20,792 nucleotides of DNA from Chromera velia (GCA_018398765.1 JAHBMJ010004573.1:37327-58118), one strand, 5' to 3'; positions 8,510 to 18,846 are shown, counted from the stretch's first letter. Made by a program: numbers and translations. Notes: generated from the sequence alone by a model not told the origin.

Positions 8510-9511
8510 TTACCGCAGTTTCGTTTCGAATTGAATTTTTTCTGTTGTTTTCCAGGACCTTCTGCCGGACCTCCCAGCAATGACCCTTCCGGGGGGTCTC
8601 GCGCTGTCGGTTGCATGATTCCGATCGGCCTGCTCGTCTGCCACTACTTCAGATCCCGAATGGGAGGTGTTGTTAGAGAAGTTGGAGAGACTAGAGGTAG
8701 AATCCTCTGTCTCTGTCTTGGCCTGATGGGTTTCAGACCCCTTCTCCGTCTCCCCCCTTTCGCCCCGTGGCGGCAGACTGATTGAGTCGGCAGCAGCGTG
8801 GTCGGAGTCTGCAGTGTCCTCTGAAAAAGAATTGGGGACGGGTCTCTGCGGCGAAGGGACCTGTTGGAATTCTCCTCCCCTTCCTTCTTCTGAGCTCGCT
8901 CCTTCACCTTCTGGAAGACTGTTTGGGGAATCGGGGGGATGATGCTCCTCCTCTGCCTCCGTTCCTCCCTCACTCCCCGACGACTCATGCGAGGGAGGGG
9001 GAGGGGACGAGGATGAACGAGGGAGGGGATCAGGATCTTCTTCTTCAACAGACGAACCTTCGGTGGGAGAGCGCCCATTGACTTTGACTCTCTGCTCAGT
9101 CAGTGACCCGGCCCTCCGCAAATACGGGGAAGGGGGTGACTGTGCCGTCTCCTGCCCATCTTTCTGCTGCGTCTCTTCGTCCGCACCGTCAGTGTCCTGA
9201 CACTCCTGCTCTCTTTCTTCCTTCTGCTTCTGTGGTTCAGCTGGGGGGCCTCTGACGAGAATGCGTCTGGCCTCCTCAGAGAGGTGGAGCACCCTGAGGG
9301 CCCAACTGAGAGCTCGGGCCTGAGACAGGACAAGCGAGTCGAGACGGCCCACAAGAACACCCACTGCGGGGAAGAGCATCTTGCGCAAACGAAGTTCAAG
9401 TGCCTCGAGGGCATTTGCATCCTCTCCTCCCTGCTCTCCTCGCTCTCTGCTGCCTTTTTCTGAAAGGACGGAGAAGACAGACGCGGCGGCACAGAGAACC
9501 GACAGGAGCTC
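8510..9511 (-). CDS. Large gene, segment 9: last helices, acidic tail, stop
   Basis: Acceptor ATCACTGCAG, phase 0, 333 codons and TAA at 8510-8512. It starts ELLSVLCAAASVFSVL, then RLDSLVLSQARALSWALRVL, two more helical units. The remaining ~230 residues are Ser/Pro/Glu-rich and probably disordered. The last ~20 residues are encoded in sequence already shifting to AT-rich, and no RAP domain follows, so the true 3' end may use another donor and exons elsewhere. Confidence 0.6.
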   Translation of the reverse strand, partial: ELLSVLCAAASVFSVLSEKGSRERGEQGGEDANALEALELRLRKMLFPAVGVLVGRLDSLVLSQARALSWALRVLHLSEEARRILVRGPPAEPQKQKEEREQECQDTDGADEETQQKDGQETAQSPPSPYLRRAGSLTEQRVKVNGRSPTEGSSVEEEDPDPLPRSSSSPPPPSHESSGSEGGTEAEEEHHPPDSPNSLPEGEGASSEEGRGGEFQQVPSPQRPVPNSFSEDTADSDHAAADSISLPPRGERGETEKGSETHQAKTETEDSTSSLSNFSNNTSHSGSEVVADEQADRNHATDSARPPGRVIAGRSGRRSWKTTEKIQFETKLR

Positions 9512-12500
9512 CTGCAGTGATGTGATGGTTAGACGGACAGACAGAGCAATCAGAGAAACACGACACTCGTGCGAGAAGAGTCTTCACAGGCTGTGGCAGA
9601 GAGAGGGGACGAGACGAGCAGGGAGGGATACAGGGATGAGGGGAACCCAGAAGAATTATAGAAGCGACGGAACCAGCAATTTGTTTGTATTTTTTTTTTT
9701 TCGAATTTTGTGGCACGATATTTTTCTGCGCGATGATCAAGGCGCTCCAAGTGCACGCTCTGACAGAGGGATGAGGAAAGGAATCGAAGGAAACGACTGA
9801 GATGCACACACAGGCCTGTCACAAAGCATAAGCTGAAGAGATCACAAAGAGAAAGGGCTGGTCAGGAAGGAAGTCAACCCCCACCAACGCCTTTTTTCTC
9901 TCTTTTGTCACATTTCCCCACCACAGACTGACCTGAGTGCTCCAGGAAGAGAAGGCCCTTTCCGACTGGTTTGCCACCAGAACGACCACACAACGAAGCA
10001 CAGACCCTGTCAACTCACGACCAGAGGCAGATTGCAAAGGATTCTCTTGACCTCTATCTCCCCCCTCTTGTACAAGCATCTTTCTCCTGCCCGCTCTCCT
10101 CGCAGACTTTTCAGGAACCTCCGGGACGAATACGGGAATGTCAACAGAGGGGTCCTCAAACCTTTGCGCAGTCTCCAAGGCTGTCTGCCTGTCTTGACGT
10201 TGGCTCAAGCGGGAAACGTCAGGAGGGGGATATGGGAGACCCATGAGGTTATACAAAATCTGGTCTCCTCCTTCTCTCGTGCTTTCCTCACTGCCGTGTG
10301 TCTGCTCATCCCCTCCCTGCACCGTCCCTTTCCCTTCAACGGACACATCGGGGGATGTGCAGGAAGCAAAGCAGACCGAGAGGAGCCGAACGAGAGACCA
10401 GAGGAGGGAGGAGAGCTGCCAACCAGAGAAGTAATTCCTCCGGTGCGCCAACGTGAATCGCTCTTCCAGTGCCTCCAGCAAGGGCCCAGGCGGCACATCC
10501 CGGGGGGCTCTTGACACAAAGCGGAAGAGGTCGACAACCCCGTTCGCGCTGAACTCTGGCAACCTGACGTAAGACAAGAGAAGACAAGGGAGGAGAGGAC
10601 AGGAGAGAAGAGGAGCGGGGTTACACGAGCAAAGTAAAAAAAGTACACACTCATAGAGACGTATAGACAAGACAGACAGACTAACAGACAGACGGACAGA
10701 GGGGCACACCAATCACTTGTTCTCAGTGAGAACAAGTGGCTTGGGGGAGAAAAAGAGACCGCATCAGCACAAGGACTGGTGCGAGAAACACCTAGACGCT
10801 GGTGAACTTCTCGAGGGATTTCCTTCGTCATCAAACTTTCACCAGAGGCCACTCACTCACTCACTCACCTTCGAGCTGCTCCCCTGATGAGGGAAAGCAG
10901 AAGGGACCGCACCTCTCGGTCCTCTGGGGGGCGCTGGAAGGTGAAGGCGCGCAACAGAGCTATGAGGGTCTGTAGGCAGGCAGGAGTTTAGGAGGGAAGG
11001 AAGAACACAATCTGTAAGTCGAGGAGCAGGTGAGCAAATCAATTAGTAAGCATTCAGCCAGGCAGCCAGCAAGTCGATGAGACAGTCATTAAGTTGCGAG
11101 AGCTTCGAAGAGAAGAGCATAAAAACAGAAAGAGAGAAACAAATAGAAGAAAGTTGTGAGATCAAGGAAGAGTGGGGGCTTTCTCCTCCATTATGAGTCT
11201 CGAACTCTCGGACAGGCACCGGGACCTGGACCAAAAGGGAGAATACAGAATGGCAGGGAATCACATACACAGATGTCAAGACGAATTGAAGCGTTTGACT
11301 GACATCGAGAGGCAGAGAAGAGAGACGATCCCGTGACGGCTTCTTGGCTTGTTCCTTGGCCCTTTCCGCAGTCTCGTACTCTTGCACAAAGGCTGCAATG
11401 TCGTTCAGGTCTTTCTCATCTTCTCTTTCCCTCTCTCTCACACTGCCAAATTCTTCTGCTTCTTCCAACAAAGGAGTGCGGCCCTCGACCCCTCCCTCCA
11501 CTTTTTCTTCCTTCTCCTTTTCTTCCCTCTCCAACTGTACCAGACTGCCACTTTCCAACGATTGCTCCTCAACTCCTTCCGCTTCCATGCCAGAAGAATC
11601 AGCTCTCGGTGAAGCATCCATCTCCTTGGGGTCTCTCTCGCCCTCTACCGTTTCTCCTTTTTTTTCGGTCCCTGCAGGCTCTGAGGACGCATCCTGAGGA
11701 GACACGTGTGGCGGGAATGAAGGCTCCTCCACGTCCTCTCTACTCCCGCCCCTCTGATACCGTTCCACTTCTTTCAGCAGCATGTCAGTGTACTGCGAAT
11801 ACGAATGGGTCGTTTCAGATGTGCCCCCCCCTCTCTCAAGGGCTGCAGACGTTGCCCCTCCTTCATCAAACGATTCTTTTTTGTCATCTTCTGTCTCCGC
11901 ACCTTCCCCCGCATTTTCCTCAGCCTTTTCAGTTTCATTTATGAGACCCTCCCTGCCTTCATCGAGAGGGTTCTGAAGACTGAGAGCCTTCATGAGAGTC
12001 TCGACGGGGGAGATCACGCTCTGCTGTGTGCCATTGTTTGACGTCTCGCTGCCAACACCCCACAAGATGTGGGGACTCAGAGCAGCAGCAGCGGAGGCAA
12101 ACGCACTGGCAGTCTGCGCGTCTTCCGGTACGTCCTTCCGCCCACTCTCTCTGTTTGGATGATCGGCTGTTGCGGTAAGGCTAGATGACGGGGACAGCGC
12201 AAGAATAATGTCTGCGAGTTGCGTGTTGGTCATGTCACCCCACGGTGTCGGTCTTTTCTTTCTTGTCTCCATATCGGCTCGCTCATTCTGCGCGTGGTCC
12301 CTCCCTTCCCCCCACCTCTCTGGCTGCTTTTCTAGGCCCAAAAGATTGTCGCGTGATGCTGCCGAGCTAAACCTGCTGACAGACCGTCGCTGGTGCTCCA
12401 TGAGGATTGCAGCCGTCTCCTCTGCCAGAGGGTGGTTGTCGATCCCTGCCCTTGTCAGAGAGGAGACAAGGGAGACCAGATGCTGCAGAGAACAAAGCGA

Positions 12501-15500
12501 GAAAGGGAGAAAGGAGGAGGTGCAGAGACGATGACGGACTTTACAACGAAAAGACAGCGAGATAAAAGGGAACAGGGGAAGAAGGGAGGATGGAAGCAAT
12601 AGCAGCAACAGAATGGACACGCATACACAGAGAGAGGGGGGGAGAGAGGCATAGAGGGACAGAGAGAGGAGGAGATAGAAAGATGCTTGATTTTTTTAGC
12701 GTCTGACTGACTGACGTTCAAAGAGAAGCTGCTGAGATGCGAGAGAGCCCAATCTGAGAGACGTATGAGGAAGGCCCTACACACGTCACATTCTGACTTC
12801 CATGACGAAGCTGTTCGTTGTCTGTCTGCATCAGTCATCATCTTCTGCTTCTCTCTGAAGCACAACAGATCAGAGGCTTCCGAGGAGACAGCACAAGCGG
12901 TCCCAAATGAGGCCGCTAGCTTCACCGCAAGGTCAGGCGTCAATCTGCTTCCCTCACTCTCGTCCAAAGGGAGTTTCTCCTCCCCTCTTCTCTTTTCCAT
13001 TCCTTTGCGGGAGGCCTCTGCGCCTGGAGAGATAAACCGAATCGTCAAGTCCTGAACAAACGGAGGGGGGAGAGAGGAAACAACAAAGAGATGTTCACAG
13101 GTCAGCAGCGGAAGGGTGGGGCACATTGCTAAATGCTCAAAATGATTGAGTGCGCACCAACTCAACCTCAACGCACAGATGACACAGAGCAGAAAAACAG
13201 GCAGACAAAGGAACAGAAAAAGGGCGAGGCAGATAACGAGGGAGAGCGAGGCGTTGCGACATCGAGGCAGAACCGGACGTAAAGACGGTTTGTCCTTTTA
13301 AAAATCATCTGCCGTCCTGTTTTTTGCCCGACGTACCTCAGCAGCAGCGTTGAAGAATGCAACAACAATGCCTTGCCACTCAGTCAACGCTCTGTGCTCG
13401 TCTTCGCGTCTTCGCCCCGCATTCCTATCCCCTCTTCCCTTATCATGCATTCCGCCCCCCTGTTCCTCGTTTCTCCCAAGCTGCCTTTCATGTTTCTGCG
13501 CGAGTCTATGCCTCAACACTTCAGATGCAGAGGCACCTGCGTTGACCAGTGACTCGATCTGTGACAACGACGACAGGGAGAGTTGCGTTGTCGCAATTTT
13601 GAGTACAGACGCACTCCCTCCCAGAAGATTCATTTCCAGACGGCTGAGCTCTCTCCCCAGGTCAAGCCCTCCTCGCCTGTCTTCCTCAGACTTTGAGACA
13701 CCACTCTCATCCCCAGCAGGAGAACCATCACCCCTGTGCACAACTGCACGACGAGAGTCCATGCACAGGCGGGCCATCGACCCCAGCGCCTTTGCAGATA
13801 CCCCCAAGGTCGTCAGGCTGAGTCTCTTCGCGTACCTCGGCTCTGCAGGGGCAGGAGCTGTGACCCCCCGGCGGTCCGCGATCTCGGCCCGAGGCCGGGG
13901 CGGCATCCCAAAAAACCTGCGGCGGTAGTTCCGCAAATCTGAAGCTGCGTATGAGGCTGCATGCAAGGCTGGCATGAGGCATTCCTCTCTTCCTTTCTTT
14001 TGGGACAGCCTCAGAGAGGCTTGAGGGAATCTGGAGAGAGAAGTCTCGAGAGCCCAGAGGGTGTTAGCGAGGTCACTTCCCCACAAAGGTGTCTGCCTCC
14101 AGAGAACGACTGCACACAAACAGAAAGAAGCATTCATTTGTTTGTTTGGAAGGTGAAGTCTCAGGAAGAAATTTCGTCTAACTACATGCACCAAACAAAA
14201 TAGGGATGCCCATACGCACCGAAGAGGTTCTCCCTCTAGAGGACAAGCGACCGCACCACAGGTACCGTCGAGGATCGGAAGAGAGAAGGGGCACGAGTGG
14301 AGCGGGAGACTTCATTTTTCTCTGGAGTTTCAGAACAAAAAGACGAAAGCAAAGACACAACAGAGCAAAAATGGAGAAATTCACAACGCGTCTCTCTGGC
14401 TCTGGTCGGAAGTGTCAAAGTACGCCTGTCTGTCTGAGAGAGGGAGGAGGGGATGTAATGGGACAGAAACGACGTGTTTACTTAAAAAGAAGACTCTGGG
14501 AGGAAACATCTCACAGACTGACTTACCGTCTGCAATCGCTGCATTCAATTCAAGGATGCTTTTTCTCAAAGGGTCCTCGTCCCCCCACGAATCTTCGTCT
14601 TCGCTTCTGTCTCCCTCAGGCCTCATCAGTCCTCCCACTCCTGTCGCTCCTCTCTGGGCTCCTCCTGTCAACACTCCCTTTCCTCTTCCAAGTGAAAGGC
14701 CAATTCTTGTTGCCGCCCACATCAAATTGGAAGTCTCTTCAACTGCAGTCACTGCCTCTAGTCTCTCTGACACCACTCCCACCACAGAAGACCCTCTTCT
14801 TCCCTCATCTTCTTCTGAACAAGACGCATCAACCACATCATCATCTCCAACCAATGCCCACCCTCTGAGAGCCAAAACCAGACCCTCGATCTCCCCCTCC
14901 AATTCCCGTACCCAGTCAGAGGGAAAAGACGCTACCACCGTGATCACTAAGGATGCATCTTTGCAACCAATGGTTGCAGGAAGACCCTTTCTACGGGGAG
15001 ACTGCCTGGGCACCCGGTCTTCGTTCAGACACTGGGTCACATGAAGGATCAAACGTGAGGCGAGGAACTTTAAATTCGGGATAATCTCGGGAGTGCACAA
15101 TTCAACTGCACTCCGCACGGGAACACGAAGGAAGTTTGCTAGGGCATTCAAAAGCTCCTTCGAGCCCCTTACACCAAGCCGACGTACAAATCCCTCATTC
15201 GCACCCACTCCCCTCGATTCTTCTTCTCTCACTCGTTCAGACAACGCAGAAAAGAAAAAGAGGGCCCCTGCAAGTAATGGGGGTTGAAGCGAGGAGACCC
15301 TCTCGCCCCGAGAGAGCACAATGGAGTTTTTGAGGAATGCGGTCAAACTACTCACTGCCTCTTCGCAGTCTGTGTCCGACCTCGGCACAAGCTCAACAAA
15401 AGCTGACGCCATCTGCACGACAGGGCGCGTCTGCAGAAAGGGGGCATACTCAGCCCCTCGGCGCATGATCAGTCCAAGCGCTTGGCGTAGTTGCCATCTG

Positions 15501-18500
15501 AATTCGTGGGGGGACAATGTCGACCCCAACTTTTCTGATCGTCTGAAGTCCCCATGCCCCCACTTGCAAAAAATCATGGCACAGGCCCTTGCAGAAAATC
15601 CCAAGGGCATGTTCCCAGATTTCTCCAACGCCCCTCCAAAGAGGAACACGTTGAGAAGACGCAGGAACAGATTTGGGGCCTCATCAACAAAGGTCCCAAA
15701 CGAACCGAGGGAGTGAAGAAGCGAACTCAAAGTCCGAGGGCCCCAGCCCATTTTGGCAGAAAGTCGTTCGTTTTTCTTTTTTTCCTTCGAAGAGAACGGT
15801 GTGTTGGAATCAGGACGCAGGAGCTCTTCTGAGTGTTCGAGCAACAGGTCCAGTCGTCTGAGGGTTTTCATAACGATCACAGAAGGAGAGGGCCCGTACG
15901 GATTGGAAGACGCACGAGTTCTCGTCTTGGGGGAGAACTTCGCGTAGGCAGAGAGAATCGTCGAGACTGTTCTCACACCCGCAAAGTCAATCCTGGTGGT
16001 CCCAGGCAGCCGGGGTCCTGGGCCAAAGGGCGAGAGGTAGGTGAGGGGAATCATCTGAGAGAATAGACTGGCCGGAGCGAGGTCCGTCTGCAGACAAGAA
16101 ACGAAAAAAAAAAAAAGCGTCTCTGTGCCTGTTGAATGCTTGCCCATCTGTATTTCTGTCCGGCTGAAATGGAAGAAGAAAAAAAACAAAACAAACAAGC
16201 AAGCAAGCAAGCATGAAAGAAGAAAGGAATAAAACGTCGAAGGAATGAAGGAAGGAGGAGCGAGCGAACGAAAGAGAGACAGAGGGGGGGGGGGAACACC
16301 CACCAAAGGCCTCTTTCATGAAACCAAAACTTATTTCACTGGTGTACCACAAAGGATGAACCGACTGACGTCTACCAGCACAGTGAGGGCTTTTGGGAAG
16401 AGAGCCTCTGCGGCGTTGCTCGACAGTCTCCTGTGTACTGCCCAAATCGTTCTGCCTGCAAATTCGCTGGTCAGGAGGCCCGACCGCCCCCCAAGAATTA
16501 GGGCAAAAAGCCAAGACTCACAGTCGACTACCCTGGCAACATTCATTGGAAGATTCATGAAGTGCGATAGAACTAGATCAACCTCGTCTTTGAGCCATGA
16601 AGGCAGACGACGAGCGGAGGCCTGCATAGGGGAAACTTGCTCCTCTTCTCCACCCTGGCTCCCGCTCTCGTTTTCCTCATCTTCTTCATCGAAAGAAGAG
16701 GTCTTGACTGTTTTTCTTTTCTCGATGCGGACGAGAATGTGAGCTATGTGTATGCGAATTTTCTCGCTCACGTTGAGGAATCCTTTCAGGCCGTCGGAGC
16801 GCCCCGCCACATACTGCGACGGAACACCCCCCTCCCCCTCCGCACTTTGAGCATCCGATGAACCCTCCAATTCCCTCTGCTCTCCTTTTTCTGTTTGGTC
16901 TTCATGTCCATCTTGAGTCTTCTCCGAGGAAGAACTCGCAGGAGATGGGTGTGGAGGAAACACCGGAAGGGGTCTGTTGGCCTGAGCCTCTTCAAGAGAT
17001 GCAAGGTCCCTCACGGCTGCTGCCCGCAAGCGGGGCAGGATTAGTTTAGAGACAAGGAGGAAGGTCTCGTCGGCAGGCATCGCCCCTTCCACCTTCCGTC
17101 GCATGCGGCCCTTTCTCCTGACCTCCGCCACCAGACTCTCGAACACTCCTGCTCGAAGACCCTTTAGGGCCTTTGAGCTGCTAGCCCCTGGCTCCTCCTC
17201 TGCCATGTCCTCCCCCCTACCCTCGACCGCAACGTTCTCCCCTCGGCCTTCTTCCAAAAGCAGTTCTCGAATAACCCTTACCATGGGACGCCGCTCGAAC
17301 TCGGGCTCATACAGGAGTGAGAGACAAGTCGGTCTACGGAGCCACACCAGGAGTCTCGTGAAAATCAAACCAAGCAAGTGGAGAAGACGGGGGCTGTACT
17401 TGTCCTTTTCTATCGACTCTCCTATCCTCAGTGTCTGGCTTGTTAGAAGAACCGTCCACCTTTCGTGGTCCTTCTCGGACGCACTCAAAGACACAAAACA
17501 ACAAATCACATAAAGCAACAATACCTCCAGACCAGGACAATCGCCACTCGCACTGGTGACTGTTCGAGGCAACCATTTTTTTTCTTCCCGTTTGGCTTCA
17601 AAGAGGGATAGTATAGTCTCGACAATTGAGTCTGCTCTAGACTCCCAAAAAGACGAAATTCGCCTCGAACGAAACGAAGAGAGAATATGGTCTGGCCTTC
17701 CCGAGAGGGCGAAGTAACGCCACAAGACGACAACAGACAAAGTCCGATACCGTGCTCCCGTGTTAACCCGTTTCTTTTCGGATTCGAAGAAAGCCAGGAT
17801 GCCCTCCTCCGTCTCCACCCCTGACACCTGTTCCATCGTTTTCTTCAGGTACACATCGCATTCATCAGGGGATTCTTGAACATCCTGCCCCACCTTGATT
17901 CCAACCTTCTGCAAAAGAAGACGCGGCATCTCCCTCAATCCCCGCCCACCCATCCGCGGGTCCCCCCCCCCCNNNNNNNNNNNNNNNNNNNNNNNNNNNN
18001 NNNNNNNNNNNNNNNNNNNNNNNNNNNNNNNNNNNNNNNNNNNNNNNNNNNNNNNNNNNNNNNNNNNNNNNNNNNNNNNNNNNNNNNNNNNNNNNNNNNN
18101 NNNNNNNNNNNNNNNNNNNNNNNNNNNNNNNNNNNNNNNNNNNNNNNNNNNNNNNNNNNNNNNNNNNNNNNNNNNNNNNNNNNNNNNNNNNNNNNNNNNN
18201 NNNNNNNNNNNNNNNNNNNNNNNNNNNNNNNNNNNNNNNNNNNNNNNNNNNNNNNNNNNNNNNNNNNNNNNNNNNNNNNNNNNNNNNNNNNNCCCCCCCC
18301 AACTCAAAACCCGAACTCGACTCCCCGACTCCCTCCTCATCCATCCTCATAGTCCCCCACGACTTTCCCGACTCCCCGCGCACGCGGGAGACGGGACCTA
18401 CCCGCCCTATCCTGTTGGAACGGTGCCATTCCCCGGTTCCTGAAGAGGAGTGCACAAACGAATGGACGGTGGAGGCGAGCCCAGCCACCGTCAGTGTTGC

Positions 18501-18581
18501 AAGAAGGGCGAACCTCCATCTACTGCCGCCGGCCCCAACCGACGGACATGACGGCATAAGCTGACATTTGCCCGACGGCAT
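8510..18581 (-). CDS. Very large OPR/HPR-like helical-repeat protein, predicted plastid-targeted RNA-binding
   Basis: Nine coding segments join in phase: 18581-18293, (gap), 17972-16340, 16087-14527, 14109-13337, 13051-12716, 12482-11304, 10969-10869, 10563-9933, 9511-8510. They give about 2,500 residues plus the gap. The N-terminus has a basic residue pair, a hydrophobic core (FALLATLTVAGLAS) and a likely cleavage before Phe (TVHS|FVHS), then a Ser/Arg-rich stretch, as in bipartite plastid signals of red-lineage complex plastids. Repeated amphipathic motifs (LSSLLHSLGSF, NLMWAATRIG, DLANTLWALETSL, QLSSLLWSLVRLL) fit alpha-helical OPR/HPR repeats of RAP/FASTK-related organellar RNA proteins. 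Acidic low-complexity linkers separate them. No RAP domain or catalytic motif is visible. Role in plastid RNA processing or translation is inference. The start could be 18581 or the in-frame ATG at 18557. Confidence 0.7.
9933..10563 (-). CDS. Large gene, segment 8: helical repeat pair
   Basis: Acceptor TTACGTCAG, donor CAG|GTCAGT in phase 0. It contains LPEFSANGVVDLFRFVSRAP followed by a second unit ending GWQLSSLLWSLVRLL, the best-preserved two-helix repeat of the protein. A linker (about SPDVSVEGKG to RAGRRKM) follows. A GTGAGT at 10018 looked like a stronger donor but its phase leaves no consistent next exon, whereas 9932 joins directly. Confidence 0.7.
10714..10738. repeat. Perfect 11-bp hairpin inside an intron
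   Basis: CACTTGTTCTC, then AGT, then GAGAACAAGTG. It lies in the intron 10564-10868 of the large gene, about 130 bp past the donor. It may be chance, a splicing-relevant structure or a small binding site. Confidence 0.8.
10851..10868. repeat. (ACTC)n microsatellite overlapping a splice donor
   Basis: On the coding strand this reads GTGAGTGAGTGAGTGAGT directly after the exon end at 10869, so several overlapping GTGAGT donors are spaced 4 nt apart. Only the first keeps the frame with the next exon. Confidence 0.85.
10869..10969 (-). CDS. Large gene, segment 7: short helical exon
   Basis: A 101-nt exon with acceptor CCTGCCTACAG and donor GTGAGT (phase 2) encodes TLIALLRAFTFQRPPEDREV and then RSLLLSLIRGAAR. 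Its phases match both neighbours, and the split Arg codon is completed by the first base of the next exon. The donor sits at the edge of an (ACTC)n microsatellite. Confidence 0.75.
11304..12482 (-). CDS. Large gene, segment 6: acidic low-complexity linker
   Basis: 393 codons between a TTCTCTGCAG acceptor and a GTCAGT donor in phase 0. It begins HLVSLVSSLTRAGIDNHPLA, a helix resembling the OPR second helix, and has TQLADIILALSPSSS. Most of the remainder is Glu/Lys/Ser-rich (for example REEKEKEEKVEGG and REREREDEKD), probably disordered or coiled. The opposite strand is open over long stretches because of this bias. Confidence 0.75.
12716..13051 (-). CDS. Large gene, segment 5
   Basis: Exactly 112 codons between a TTTGTTCAG acceptor and a GTCAGT donor, both phase 0. 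It contains LTPDLAVKLAASFGTACAV and a C-terminal helix RLSDWALSHLSSFSL, another W-A-L repeat unit. The GTCAGT donor lies in a GTCAGTCAGTCAG run, so nearby alternatives exist in other phases. Confidence 0.7.
13337..14109 (-). CDS. Large gene, segment 4: clearest L-W-A-L repeat
   Basis: Acceptor TTTGTGTGCAG, donor GTACGT in phase 0. It opens with VLWRQTPLWGSDLANTLWAL, the strongest match to the (D/E)LANTLWA(L/F) signature common in alveolate RAP/OPR proteins. A basic Arg-rich segment (NYRRRFFGMPPRPRAEIADR) follows, then an Asp/Glu-rich linker, then SVLKIATTQLSLSSLSQIES. It ends TEWQGIVVAFFNAAAE. Confidence 0.8.
14527..16087 (-). CDS. Large gene, segment 3: helical repeats
   Basis: The acceptor is CTTGTCTGCAG before TDLAPASLF; the donor is GTAAGT, phase 1. 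The 520 codons contain several repeat-like helices: RTLSSLLHSLGSFG, VVQMASAFVELVP, ELLNALANFLRVP and TSNLMWAATRIGLSLG. The L-x3-L-x-x-L spacing and small residues in the second helix are what links this protein to OPR/HPR repeats. An acidic stretch (CSEEDEGRR) interrupts before the last motif. Confidence 0.8.
16195..16214. repeat. (CAAG)n microsatellite in intron
   Basis: AACAAGCAAGCAAGCAAGC within the 252-bp intron 16088-16339, which also holds a G homopolymer near 16284-16293 and A runs near 16104-16117. Confidence 0.85.
16340..17972 (-). CDS. Large gene, segment 2: helical region
   Basis: A 544-codon open segment from the gap to a GTGAAA donor (phase 0) at 16339. Helix-rich stretches such as TLSVVVLWRYFALSGRP and LLHLLGLIFTRLLVWLRR alternate with charged linkers (near EKTQDGHEDQ and DEEDEENESGS). 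It ends at SRFILCGTP. GTGAAA was chosen over nearby GT sites because only it matches the phase of the next acceptor. Confidence 0.75.
17973..18292. other. Assembly gap (320 N) flanked by poly-C
   Basis: 11 C precede and 8 C follow the undetermined bases. The gap falls inside the large gene between the targeting region and the first helical segment. The reading frames on the two sides differ by the nominal gap length, so the true gap length differs or an intron is included. Confidence 0.95.
18293..18581 (-). CDS. Large gene, segment 1: start codon, signal peptide and transit-like region
   Basis: ATG at 18579-18581 (alternative ATG at 18555-18557 gives the more typical signal-peptide length). 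After RWR comes a 14-residue hydrophobic stretch, then ASTVHS and Phe. Residues after the Phe are rich in Ser, Gly and Arg with few acids (SSSGTGEWHRSNRIGR), turning acidic near MRMDEEGVGE. The segment runs into poly-G and the N gap, so its 3' limit is unknown; an intron within the gap is possible. Confidence 0.65.
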
Positions 18582-18846
18582 CAAGACTAAAATGCCTATG
18601 GATCAAAGAAGTACCTCTGGGTTGTGTGCGAACGGGGACAGCAGAGAGGACTTGCACCTGTGCGCCAGAACAACCCGGCCAGCGGAGACGGATGTCGAGA
18701 CGGGCAACAACATCAACTGCCGTTTCTCATTCTGGAACTCCTACGCACTGCCAAACAGCCACTGCTCCACCGATCAGGTGGAAATGCAACAGACTGTCCA
18801 TAGTCGACGTCGTCTCGACGAACAACTCTGCAGCTGAACGTTGTGA

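Noticed and set aside
8510..9511. C-terminal RAP domain in the last exon
   Set aside because: The tail is Ser/Pro/Glu-rich low complexity; no RAP-like conserved segment could be read in this or neighbouring frames.
10013..10019. GTGAGT as donor ending the exon at 10019
   Set aside because: It has good consensus, but it leaves phase 1 while the next convincing acceptor (9511) needs phase 0; the CAG|GTCAGT donor at 9932 resolves this without an extra exon.
9971..10514. Plus-strand frames of 91 and 160 codons
   Set aside because: Antisense to exon 9933-10563, whose phases fit both neighbours.
11333..11944. 203-codon plus-strand open frame (and overlapping frames at 11344-11697 and 11805-12041)
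   Set aside because: These are the opposite strand of the Glu/Lys/Ser-rich linker of the large gene; the bias produces long Phe/Leu/Ser/Pro-rich antisense frames with no motif.
14206..15044. Plus-strand open frames of 220 and 210 codons
   Set aside because: Antisense to a well-supported exon (14527-16087) and its intron; translations are low-complexity Ser/Pro/Leu.
18568..18837. 89-codon plus-strand frame at the start of the intergenic region
   Set aside because: No motif; it overlaps the start of the minus-strand gene antisense and has no evidence of splicing to the zinc-finger exons.
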